A stretch of 34,541 nt of DNA from Streptomyces oceani (GTDB lineage Bacteria; Actinomycetota; Actinomycetes; Streptomycetales; Streptomycetaceae): contig NZ_LJGU01000142.1 in the NCBI RefSeq assembly GCF_001751245.1, positions 13,422 through 47,962 of the forward strand. The letters are read 5' to 3'. A program made the translations under genes and the position numbers. This document shows positions 6,927-14,288 of this stretch, one piece after another. The first letter of the stretch is position 1. Each line of letters begins with the position of its first letter. The notes under the pieces were generated by a model. The model searched no databases. It was not told the DNA's origin and saw only the letters and a program-made list of their open reading frames with translations.

Positions 6927-8591
6927 CTACTTGGTCTCCAGGTCCCGTCGCCGGAAACCGGCCAGGCCGCACGCGACCAGCGCGCCGGCCAGCAGGGTGA
7001 GCACCACAAGCGGCGTCCACTCCAACTCGGCGGCCGGCAGCATCGGCACATGGCCGAGCGGCGACAGGTCCCGCAGCCAGTCCGCGAACCCCAGCAACTG
7101 CCCCAGATAGCCGACCACGAAGGCGTACCCCGGCAGCACCCAGGACAGCACCGTGGCGCGCGGCAGCCAGCCGTACAGCACCACCGCGACGCCGACGACG
7201 AACCACACCGCGGGCGCGTACGCCATCGCCGCACCGGTCAGCTCGACCACCAGCTCGCCGTCCCCGGTCGTGGCGGCGCCGGCGAGGCCGAAGCCGAGTC
7301 CGCCGAGCAGCAGCACGCCGAGTCCGCCGGCCAGCGCCACCGTCAGATGGCTGCCCAGCCAGCGGTCCCGGGACAGGCCGGTGGCCAGCAGTGGTTCGGC
7401 CCGGCCGGCGGTCTCCTCGCTCTGTGGCCGCAGCGCGGCGAGTACCGCGTAGAGGGCGGCGACGACGCCGAGCAGCGTCATGACGCTGGAGGCGAAGGAC
7501 TCGGTGATGCTCGCCCCACCCAACTCCTCGAGAGACTCCTGGACTTCCGCGACGTCCTCGATCATCTTCTCGACCTCGCTGAGTACCGAGCCGTACATCG
7601 CGCCGAGCAGCAGCAGGCCCGTACCGAAGCCGATCAGCATGCCCAGGTGCAGCCGCAGCGCGAAGCCGACCGGTTGGAGCAGCCCCGCAGAGGCGACCGG
7701 GCTGCCGGGGCGGGTCGCCCGCAGGCCGGCGCCCACGTCGCGGCGCACGCTGAGGGCGTACGCCAGCGCGGTCGCGGCGGCGGCCAGGGCGCAGCTGAGC
7801 AGCAGGGGCCACCAGCGGTTGTCGACGTAGACGTACGTCCGCTGGCCCCAGCCGATCGGCGAGAGCCAGGAGAGCGCGCCGCTGCCGGCGTCACCGACGG
7901 CGCGCAGCGCGAAGGCGGCGCCGAGGGCGGCGAGGGCCATGCCGGACGCGCCCCGGGAGTACTGGCTGAACTGCACCGTGACCGCCGCGATGGCGGCGAA
8001 GACGATGCCGGTGGCGGCGTATACGGCGCCGAACAGCAGGGAGCCGTGCCAGCCCACGCCCGCCGCGCCGGAGGCGCCGAGGCCGAGGGCGGTGAGGAGG
8101 CCGAGTACGAGGTTGGCGAGCCCGGCGGTGAGCAGCGCCGCGGTGAGGTGGGCGTGGCGTCCGACGACGGTGGCGCGCAGGAGTTCCGCTCGGCCGGTCT
8201 CCTCCTCGGTCCGGGTGTGCCGGGTGACCATCAGCACGCTCATCAGGGCGATCAGCACGCCCAGGAAGCTGATCAGCTGGTGGCCCAGCATGGCGCCGTA
8301 GGTGTAGTCGTTCAGGTAGTGGGCGGGGCCGGAGAGGGCCAGGCCGGCGGGGCTGTCCAGGGAGTCGGCCGCGGAGGCCCGCTTGGCGGCGGTGTCGTAG
8401 CTGCTCTGCAGGCTGGACAGGGTGCCGAGGGTGCCCAGCAGGAGGGCGGCGATCCAGACGGACGTGCGCACCCGGTCCCGGCGCAGGTTGAACCGTACGA
8501 GGACCGCCGTGCCGGCCAGGGCGTCGGCGCGGGGACCGGTCGTGCGGCCCGGGGCGCCGGCGGGGGCCTTGGCGGTCGCGGCGGCGGTCAT
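6927..8591 (-). CDS. ABC-2 type exporter permease (polyketide-antibiotic exporter family)
   Basis: This 554-aa polytopic protein has about 12 hydrophobic segments arranged in two similar halves. Each half has a cytoplasmic stretch with an EE-x-GRAE signature: TEEETGRAELLRATVVGR and SEETAGRAEPLLATGLSR. This is the hallmark of the double-length permeases annotated as polyketide/tetronasin exporters. The start overlaps the stop of the ATPase gene by 4 bp (ATGA, 8588-8591), so the two are co-translated. Its role is efflux of a hydrophobic or antibiotic-like compound across the membrane. The regulator divergent from the operon probably senses the substrate, which cannot be deduced. Confidence 0.92.
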   Translation of the reverse strand: MTAAATAKAPAGAPGRTTGPRADALAGTAVLVRFNLRRDRVRTSVWIAALLLGTLGTLSSLQSSYDTAAKRASAADSLDSPAGLALSGPAHYLNDYTYGAMLGHQLISFLGVLIALMSVLMVTRHTRTEEETGRAELLRATVVGRHAHLTAALLTAGLANLVLGLLTALGLGASGAAGVGWHGSLLFGAVYAATGIVFAAIAAVTVQFSQYSRGASGMALAALGAAFALRAVGDAGSGALSWLSPIGWGQRTYVYVDNRWWPLLLSCALAAAATALAYALSVRRDVGAGLRATRPGSPVASAGLLQPVGFALRLHLGMLIGFGTGLLLLGAMYGSVLSEVEKMIEDVAEVQESLEELGGASITESFASSVMTLLGVVAALYAVLAALRPQSEETAGRAEPLLATGLSRDRWLGSHLTVALAGGLGVLLLGGLGFGLAGAATTGDGELVVELTGAAMAYAPAVWFVVGVAVVLYGWLPRATVLSWVLPGYAFVVGYLGQLLGFADWLRDLSPLGHVPMLPAAELEWTPLVVLTLLAGALVACGLAGFRRRDLETK

Positions 8592-9637
8592 CGGCTGGCT
8601 CCGAGGGTGTCGTCGCCGCGGTCGGTGCCGGTGGTGCCGGTGGTGTCGTGGCTGGCGTCTTGGGGGCCGTCGGTGCCGCCGCTGGCCTTGCGAGCGGGTC
8701 CGGGAGTGCCGCCGACACCGTCGGTCGTGCTGGGCGGCGCGTCGCCGTAGTGCCGCAGCATCAGCTCCTCCAGCGTCGGCGGATGGCTGGTCAGGCCGCG
8801 GACGCCGAAGTCGGTGAGCCGCCGCACGGCCGCGTCCAGGTGCGGCCCGTCCACGGCGAAGCGCACCCGGAGTCCGTCCTCGCCCTCCACGCGTACGTCG
8901 TGCACGCCGTCCAGCGTGTCCAGCCCGGTCACCGGGGACGCCGTCTCCGCCTCGACGGTCGTACGCGTCAGGTGCCGCAGTTCGCGCAGCGTGCCGGACT
9001 GCACGACCTGGCCGAGGCGCACGATGCTCACCCGGTCACAGAGCTTCTCCACCTGCGCCAGGATGTGGCTGGAGAGCAGTACGGTCTTGCCGGCCGCGCG
9101 GGCTTCGCCGATCACGTCCTGGAAGACGACCTCCATCAACGGGTCGAGCCCCGCCGTGGGTTCGTCGAGCAGCAGCAGCTCGGCGTCCGAGGCGAGGGCG
9201 GCGACGATGGCGACCTTCTGCCGGTTGCCCTTGGAGTAGGTGCGGCCCTTCTTGGCCGGGTCGAGCGCGAAGCGTTCGATCAGCTCGTCGCGGCGGCGTC
9301 GGTCCAGGCCACCGCGCAGCTTGGCGAGCAGGTCGATGGCCTCGCCGCCGGTGAGGTTCGGCCACAGCTCGACGTCTCCCGGCACGTACGCCAACCTGCG
9401 GTGCAGGGCGACCGCGTCCTGCCAGGGGTCGGCGCCGAGCACGCTGGCGGCGCCGCGGTCCGAGCGCAGCAGGCCCAGCAGGACGCGGATGGTGGTGGAC
9501 TTCCCGGCGCCGTTGGGCCCGAGGAAACCGTGCACCTCGCCGGTGCCGACCCGTAGGTCGAGCCCGTCGAGCGCGCGGGTCTGGCCGAAGGACTTGGTGA
9601 GTCCGGATACCGAGATGGCAGTAGTGGCCTTCATCAT
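8588..9637 (-). CDS. ABC transporter ATP-binding protein of the ABC-2 exporter
   Basis: The 349-aa protein has Walker A GPNGAGKST, a Q-loop region (AYVPGDVELWPNLT), a degenerate signature YSKGNRQKVAI in place of LSGGQ, Walker B LLLLDEPTAGLD and the H-loop SSH. The C-terminal ~120 residues are the DrrA-type extension, ending in a Ser/Thr/Gly-rich tail that is probably disordered. Two adjacent ATGs (9637, 9634) are possible. No ribosome-binding site is visible, but a -10-like TAATTT lies 7 nt upstream, so leaderless translation from 9637 fits. It powers the permease encoded next, with which it overlaps by 4 bp. Confidence 0.93.
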   Translation of the reverse strand: MMKATTAISVSGLTKSFGQTRALDGLDLRVGTGEVHGFLGPNGAGKSTTIRVLLGLLRSDRGAASVLGADPWQDAVALHRRLAYVPGDVELWPNLTGGEAIDLLAKLRGGLDRRRRDELIERFALDPAKKGRTYSKGNRQKVAIVAALASDAELLLLDEPTAGLDPLMEVVFQDVIGEARAAGKTVLLSSHILAQVEKLCDRVSIVRLGQVVQSGTLRELRHLTRTTVEAETASPVTGLDTLDGVHDVRVEGEDGLRVRFAVDGPHLDAAVRRLTDFGVRGLTSHPPTLEELMLRHYGDAPPSTTDGVGGTPGPARKASGGTDGPQDASHDTTGTTGTDRGDDTLGASR

Positions 9638-9641
9638 GTTA

Positions 9642-9673
9642 CTGAAATTACGCTTCTTTCAGATACTTGTGAA
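9642..9673 (-). promoter_or_regulatory. ABC exporter promoter with overlapping MarR-type operator
   Basis: On the minus strand a -35 TTCACA (9673-9668) and -10 TAATTT (9650-9645) are separated by 17 bp, and the -10 is 7 nt from the ATPase ATG. An inverted repeat CTGAAA (9642-9647) / TTTCAG (9657-9662) with a 9-bp centre covers the -10 box and spacer. That is where a repressor would block transcription. The divergent MarR-like gene is the obvious candidate. The region is strikingly AT-rich for this genome. Confidence 0.6.
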
Positions 9674-9729
9674 GATTGCAGTGGACTACGCATGGTGGAG
9701 TGGACCTGAACTGGGGAGATGCGGACACA

Positions 9730-10323
9730 GTGGGCGCAAACGAGGAGAAACGGCGGCCGGGCGCGGCCCCGAGCAGCCGTGCGGACACCGCGACGGCGGA
9801 GGACTACGACACCCGGGTCGGCCCGTTCGTCGAACACCTCGCCGCCGACCTCACCGAGGCCGGCATGCAACGCATGGCGGCCCGGGTGTTCGCCTGCGTC
9901 CTCGCCTCCGAGGAGGGCGCGCTCAGCTCCGCCGAGCTGGCCGAGCGTCTCCGTTGCAGCCCGGCCGCCATCTCGGGTGCGGTGCGCTACCTCAGCCAGA
10001 CGCACATGATCCGACGGGAGCGCGAGCCCGGCTCGCGGCGCGAGCGGTATCGGGTGCACGACGACACCTGGATGGAGATGTTCACCCAGCGGGACGACTT
10101 CCTGATGAAGTGGGCGAGCACCATGCGGACGGGTGCCCGGCAGCTCGGCACGGATACGGCCGCCGGTCGCCGTATTCACGAGTCGGCGGAGTTCTTCGAC
10201 TTCCTCAAGACCGAGTTGACCGACCTGCTCGAGCGTTGGCGCGAACGGCAGGCGCAGCGGGATCGGCGGACCGAGGGCTCGTCCGCCTCCGACGTGCCGG
10301 GCGCCGGCGAGGGACCGGGCTGA
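9730..10323 (+). CDS. MarR/GbsR-family winged-helix regulator
   Basis: The 197-aa protein carries a winged helix-turn-helix at about residues 60-115 (LSSAELAERLRCSPAAISGAVRYLSQTHMIRRER, wing around GSRRERYRV). A helical C-terminal region follows (ELTDLLERWRERQ), as in GbsR-like MarR relatives. It is divergent from the ABC-2 exporter operon and probably represses it through the CTGAAA/TTTCAG repeat. The GTG at 9730 is chosen because GGGGAG lies 11 nt before it. In-frame GTG 9700 and TTG 9676 are alternatives and would add residues that do not look like protein. Confidence 0.82.
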   Translation: MGANEEKRRPGAAPSSRADTATAEDYDTRVGPFVEHLAADLTEAGMQRMAARVFACVLASEEGALSSAELAERLRCSPAAISGAVRYLSQTHMIRREREPGSRRERYRVHDDTWMEMFTQRDDFLMKWASTMRTGARQLGTDTAAGRRIHESAEFFDFLKTELTDLLERWRERQAQRDRRTEGSSASDVPGAGEGPG

Positions 10324-10361
10324 CGATCCGGCGGGTTGAGCCGGCGGTGGCCCCCGCCGCG

Positions 10362-11588
10362 TCAGCCCTCCTCGGGAGCCGTCGGCAACGTCAGTCGCCA
10401 GGCCGCCTCCAGCGCCGTCCAGGTGCGCGACCGTACGGGCCCGGACATCAGCGCGTCCGCGCGGTAGTGGAAGTCCGCCCCGCACACGGTGACCGTGCGG
10501 GCCCGTGCCCGCACCGGCTCCCCGGCCCGCTCACGCACGACCACCTCCGCGAAGCCGCCGTAGCCCGGTGCCAGCGACACCTGCGTGACGGGCCGGTCCA
10601 GGTCGGCGAGCACCGCGCCGTCCGCCTCCACCCGCAGCCGCTGGTCCCACTCCGGCGTGCGGCCCCACCAGGCGGCCGGGCCGCTCGGCTTGGTCAGACC
10701 GGTCAGCAGCGGCACCGGGTGGGTCAGGGTACGAAGCAGCGAACGGGCACCGCGTCTCATCGGCCCCGTAGGTCCGGGAGGCCCGGGAGGTCCCGTCGGC
10801 CCGGTCGATCCGCCGGTCGCCCCCTCGGGCGGCCCTTCGCGTGGTCGCCCGGTCCCACCGGGCGACTGCTCGCCCAGGGCGGCGGCGGTCGTCCCGTCGA
10901 CCGCGTCGGCGTCCCCGTCCGACGCCGGCGCGTGCGCTGCGCCGCCGACCGACTCGCCGGGCCGGCAGTCCGGCGCTCGTGCGTCCGGTGCTGGTGCCCG
11001 CGCCGGTCCGTCCCGCGCCGGTTCCCCTTCCTCCGGTTTCCCCTCCGCGGGCCCGTCCCGTGCCGTACCGCCGGTCACGGCCGCCCCCCGGCCGCCACCC
11101 CGACTCCCGCCCGGGCCGCCGCTCTCCGCACGACCCGGCTTGTCGTACGGACTGGGCCACGCCGGGACGTGCAGCGCGCCCAGCACCACCCCGCCGCTGT
11201 CGTCGACCAGCAGGTCCCGCGCCTGCTCCGGCCCGTTCAGCACCGCCCGGGAAGCCGCCACCGGGCCGGCCGGCACGCCCAACGCGCGCAGCAGCGTCGT
11301 GTTCGCCGGAGTGCCCACGGGAACCACCGACAGCGCGGCGTCCCCGAGCCCTCGCTCCTGGTGCAACTGCCGCACCGTACGCAGCAACGCCCGGTCGTCG
11401 CCGACCACCACCGGGCGTCTGCCGCCGCGCCGGCTCAGTGCCCGCGCCGCCTCCTCCCGGTCCTTCGGCAGGCACACCTTCGTGCCGGGGGCTCCCGCGC
11501 ACAGCACGTCCCGCGTGATGCGCACGGACTCCCCGTCCGCCTGTCGTGCGGCAGGGTCGATGACGACGAGCAGATCTGGAGCCGACAC
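10362..11588 (-). CDS. Diacylglycerol-kinase-like protein with Gly/Pro-rich insert
   Basis: This 408-aa protein starts at GTG 11588, with AAAGGAACGAG just upstream. The N-terminal ~130 residues resemble the DAGK/NAD-kinase-like catalytic domain: LLVVIDPAARQ at the start and VVPVGTPANTTLLRALGVP in place of the usual VPLGTGNDFAR. The glycine motif GGDGT is degenerate (VVVGDDRALL). Residues ~165-285 are a low-complexity Gly/Pro/Ala/Glu insert that ends in GPTGPPGPPGPTGP. The C-terminal beta domain (AWWGRTPEWDQRLRVEADG...ARTVTVCGADFHYRADAL) is recognisable. It is divergent from purA, the arrangement known in Streptomyces. The degenerate ATP-site motif makes lipid kinase activity uncertain. Confidence 0.75.
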   Translation of the reverse strand: MSAPDLLVVIDPAARQADGESVRITRDVLCAGAPGTKVCLPKDREEAARALSRRGGRRPVVVGDDRALLRTVRQLHQERGLGDAALSVVPVGTPANTTLLRALGVPAGPVAASRAVLNGPEQARDLLVDDSGGVVLGALHVPAWPSPYDKPGRAESGGPGGSRGGGRGAAVTGGTARDGPAEGKPEEGEPARDGPARAPAPDARAPDCRPGESVGGAAHAPASDGDADAVDGTTAAALGEQSPGGTGRPREGPPEGATGGSTGPTGPPGPPGPTGPMRRGARSLLRTLTHPVPLLTGLTKPSGPAAWWGRTPEWDQRLRVEADGAVLADLDRPVTQVSLAPGYGGFAEVVVRERAGEPVRARARTVTVCGADFHYRADALMSGPVRSRTWTALEAAWRLTLPTAPEEG

Positions 11589-11765
11589 CTCGTTCCTTTC
11601 TCCGGGCCGTACGGGCCGTACGCAGCCGTGCGCGCGGCTCGCGCCCGCCTCGCCCGCCCGCCTCGCGTGGGACCGGTCCCGTACGCCGGTGGCGGCGCCC
11701 GCCGCCAGCGCACTCGCCCCGCGGTCCCGCCGGGGAGGTGTTCGCACCCCGGCGACCGGGTCCGG

Positions 11766-11900
11766 TAATCTCTCGGTGCAAGAGCCCCTGTCGCTGTTGC
11801 GCCAGGGGCTGTATCTATCCGGGGCACCGGTGCACGGCTCTCGCGGTGGCGAAACCGCCACGCACCTGGCACATGCCCCGCCCGGAAGGGGTGTACGCCT
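11766..11900 (+). promoter_or_regulatory. purA promoter (-10 TAATCT) and structured 5' leader
   Basis: TAATCT (11766-11771) is a good -10 box and implies a 5' UTR of about 120 nt. The UTR can form a hairpin AGCCCCTG (11783-11790) / CAGGGGCT (11803-11810) with a 12-nt loop. A GC palindrome GCACCGGTGC and a GTGGCG-AAAC-CGCCAC hairpin follow. Near the start, CCCC is complementary to the GGGG of the ribosome-binding site (GGAAGGGG). This is more structure than an ordinary leader and may carry a regulatory function. The rest of the gap from 11589 shows no gene. Confidence 0.45.
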
Positions 11901-13187
11901 GTGCCCGCACTTGTGCTGCTCGGTGCTCAGTGGGGTGACGAGGGCAAGGGGAAGGCCACCGACCTGCTCGGTGGCTCGGTCGACTACGTGGTGCGCTACC
12001 AGGGCGGCAACAACGCCGGTCACACGGTCGTCGTCGGCGACCAGACGTACGCGCTGCACCTGCTCCCCTCGGGCATCCTCTCGCCCGGTTGTGTCCCGGT
12101 CATCGGCAACGGCGTCGTCGTCGACCCGGAGGTCCTGCTCGCCGAACTGAGCGGGCTGGGCGAGCGGGGCGTGGACACCTCGAAGCTGCTGATCAGCGGC
12201 AACGCGCACCTGATCACCTCGTACCACGCCACGCTCGACAAGGTGACCGAACGCTTCCTGGGCAAGCGGAAGATCGGCACCACCGGCCGTGGCATCGGCC
12301 CCACCTACGCGGACAAGATCAACCGGGTCGGCGTCCGTGTCCAGGATCTCTTCGACGAGTCGATCCTCCTCCAGAAGGTCGAGGCGGCGCTGGACCACAA
12401 GAACCAGGTGCTCGCCAAGCTCTACAACCGCCGCGCCATAGTGGCCGAACAGGTCGTCGAGGAACTCCTCGGATACGCCGAGCCGCTGCGCGACCACGTC
12501 ACCGACACCGCGCTCGTGCTGAACGACGCGCTGGACGCCGACAAGGTCGTCCTCTTCGAGGGTGGCCAGGGCACGCTGCTGGACGTGGACCACGGGACGT
12601 ACCCCTTCGTCACCTCCTCCAACCCGACGGCGGGCGGCGCCTGTACGGGTTCGGGCGTCGGGCCGACCCGGATCAACCGGGTCATCGGCATCCTCAAGGC
12701 GTACACCACCCGGGTCGGCGCCGGACCGTTCCCCACCGAACTGTTCGACGCGGATGGCGAGGCGCTGCGCGACATCGGCGGCGAGCGCGGCGTCACCACC
12801 GGACGTGACCGCCGCTGCGGCTGGTTCGACGCGGTGATCTCGCGGTACGCGACCCGGGTCAACGGCCTGACCGACTTCTTCCTGACCAAGCTGGACGTGC
12901 TCACCGGCTGGGAGCGCATCCCGGTCTGCGTGGCGTACGAGATCGACGGCAAGCGGGTCGAGGAACTGCCGTACAACCAGACGGACTTCCACCACGCCAA
13001 GCCGATCTACGACTACCTGCCGGGCTGGAGCGAGGACATCACGAAGGCGAAGCGTTTCGGCGACCTGCCGAAGAACGCCCAGGCGTATGTCAAGGCGCTG
13101 GAGGAGATGTCCGGCGCGCCGATCTCCGCCATCGGGGTCGGGCCGGGGCGGGACGAGACGATCCAGGTCAACTCCTTCCTGGGCTGA
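11901..13187 (+). CDS. purA: Adenylosuccinate synthetase
   Basis: This 428-aa enzyme catalyses GTP-dependent condensation of IMP and aspartate to adenylosuccinate, the first committed step of AMP synthesis. The signature WGDEGKGK is at residues 11-18, QGGNNAGHT follows, then GTTGRGIGPTYADK and FEGGQGTLLDVDHGTYPFVTSSN. The C-terminal GTP/aspartate-binding segments ERGVTTGRDRRCGW and GVGPGRDETI are present. Length and motif spacing are normal for a bacterial PurA. The GTG start at 11901 begins directly with the conserved PALVLLGAQWGDEG and has GGAAGGGG about 9 nt upstream. It is transcribed alone, with a structured leader before it and a strong inverted repeat after it. Confidence 0.98.
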   Translation: MPALVLLGAQWGDEGKGKATDLLGGSVDYVVRYQGGNNAGHTVVVGDQTYALHLLPSGILSPGCVPVIGNGVVVDPEVLLAELSGLGERGVDTSKLLISGNAHLITSYHATLDKVTERFLGKRKIGTTGRGIGPTYADKINRVGVRVQDLFDESILLQKVEAALDHKNQVLAKLYNRRAIVAEQVVEELLGYAEPLRDHVTDTALVLNDALDADKVVLFEGGQGTLLDVDHGTYPFVTSSNPTAGGACTGSGVGPTRINRVIGILKAYTTRVGAGPFPTELFDADGEALRDIGGERGVTTGRDRRCGWFDAVISRYATRVNGLTDFFLTKLDVLTGWERIPVCVAYEIDGKRVEELPYNQTDFHHAKPIYDYLPGWSEDITKAKRFGDLPKNAQAYVKALEEMSGAPISAIGVGPGRDETIQVNSFLG

Positions 13188-13203
13188 GCCTCCTGGAGCC
13201 GCC

Positions 13204-13246
13204 TGGCCGCGTGGTGTCGTCGTCCGGTACGGCAACCACGCGGCCA
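13204..13246. terminator. Bidirectional terminator between purA and the APH-like gene
   Basis: TGGCCGCGTGGT (13204-13215) and ACCACGCGGCCA (13235-13246) are perfect 12-bp arms with a 19-nt loop. They lie between the convergent stops of purA and the phosphotransferase gene. There is no T-run on either side. Confidence 0.7.
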
Positions 13247-13280
13247 CGCCGGTGGCGGCCCCGCCGTGTCCGGGCGGCGC

Positions 13281-14204
13281 TCAACCCTCGTCCAGCACCG
13301 CCCGGATGACGTGTCGGGCGTTACCCGCCATCGCCTGGTTCGTCTCGCGGTAGTGCGGCAGCGCGATCAGGGCCTGCGAGAGCGTACGTCCCCGCCCACG
13401 CGCCCACGTCGCGTCGTCCACGGCCAGCGCCACGCGGAAGACCTCCCGCGCGTCGGCCGGCAGCAGGTTCCACGCCGGGAACAGGTCGCAGGCCGGATCC
13501 CCCACCCCCGCGCAGCCGAAGTCGATCACCGAGGCCAGCCTGCCCCCGTCATCGACCAGCAGGTTCCCCGGCATCAGGTCGGCGTGCAGCCACACCGGCC
13601 GCCCGTCCGGACCGGGAGTCCGCATCGTCTCCTCCCATACGGCGGTCGCGGCGTCGCAGTCGATGCCCTCCTGCGGGAGTCCCCGCAGCGCCTCGATCGC
13701 CGCCCGGGTCTCCGCGTCGAGCGCGGTCACCGGCCCGCCCCGGTGTGCCCGGGGCCCGGCCGGCAGGGTGATGCTCCAGGTCGCCGTCACGAACGCCGCA
13801 AGGTCCTCCGCCAGCGCACTCGGCTCGCTGAGTGCCCCTGCCACGGGATGCTCCCCCGCCAGCCATCCGTACACCGACCACGGCCACGGAAAGCCCAGGG
13901 CGGGCGCTCCCTCGCCGAGCACCTCGGGGACGCGTGCGGGCAGGTGGGGCGCGAGACGCGGAAGCCACTCCCGCTCCCTCGCCACGTCCTCGGCCCCGCC
14001 CTGCCCGAGCGGCAGGCGTACGACCAGCTCGTCACCCAGCCGGTACATCGCGTTGACCGTGCCACCGGAGGGCCACCGCTCCACCGGCAGCCCCGCCCAC
14101 CGCGGAAACCGTTCGGCGACCAGTCGCCGTACGAGGTCCTCGTCCAGGGCCGGGTCCGGGGGCGGGGCGACGGGAGAGGGCTGCTCCAGGCTCATGGACG
14201 TCAT
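13281..14204 (-). CDS. Aminoglycoside phosphotransferase (APH)-family kinase
   Basis: The 307-aa protein has the APH/choline-kinase-fold catalytic motif HADLMPGN (His207, Asp209, Asn214), followed by the metal-binding IDFGCAGVGDPACDL (Asp228). Upstream are the nucleotide-binding-loop region SGGTVNAMYRLGDELVVRLP and the hinge-like WSVYGWLAGE. This matches the frequent Streptomyces group annotated as aminoglycoside phosphotransferase family protein. True drug phosphorylation is unproven, since many members act on other small molecules. Start codons at 14204 and 14195 are both possible. Two hairpins lie between it and the upstream permease gene, so it is probably transcribed on its own. Confidence 0.88.
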   Translation of the reverse strand: MTSMSLEQPSPVAPPPDPALDEDLVRRLVAERFPRWAGLPVERWPSGGTVNAMYRLGDELVVRLPLGQGGAEDVAREREWLPRLAPHLPARVPEVLGEGAPALGFPWPWSVYGWLAGEHPVAGALSEPSALAEDLAAFVTATWSITLPAGPRAHRGGPVTALDAETRAAIEALRGLPQEGIDCDAATAVWEETMRTPGPDGRPVWLHADLMPGNLLVDDGGRLASVIDFGCAGVGDPACDLFPAWNLLPADAREVFRVALAVDDATWARGRGRTLSQALIALPHYRETNQAMAGNARHVIRAVLDEG

Positions 14205-14216
14205 GCGACCACCGCG

Positions 14217-14249
14217 GGCCGACGGGTGACAACCGGATTCCCGTCGGCC
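14217..14249. repeat. 10-bp perfect inverted repeat upstream of the APH-like gene
   Basis: GGCCGACGGG (14217-14226) and CCCGTCGGCC (14240-14249) enclose 13 nt, immediately before the APH-like start. Its outer arm shares GGCC (14246-14249) with the neighbouring terminator hairpin, so the two folds exclude each other. Confidence 0.5.
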
Positions 14250-14274
14250 TCTCCACGGCCACCGCGGAGAGGCC
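14246..14274 (-). terminator. Terminator of the FtsX/MacB-type ABC operon
   Basis: GGCCTCTCC (14246-14254) and GGAGAGGCC (14266-14274) are perfect 9-bp arms with an 11-nt loop, about 15 nt past the permease stop on the minus strand. Confidence 0.6.
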
Positions 14275-14288
14275 GGGAGGCCACGCCC

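Noticed and set aside
6813..8750. Plus-strand 645-codon frame opposite the ABC-2 permease
   Set aside because: No recognisable domain; antisense to a clear transporter.
10740..10870. Gly-Pro-rich stretch considered as a separate collagen-like gene
   Set aside because: It is in frame with, and inside, the DAG-kinase-like protein, with no start of its own.
9240..11768. Plus-strand 842-codon frame spanning ATPase, regulator and DAG-kinase regions
   Set aside because: Composition typical of GC-rich shadow frames; overlaps genes with strong motifs.
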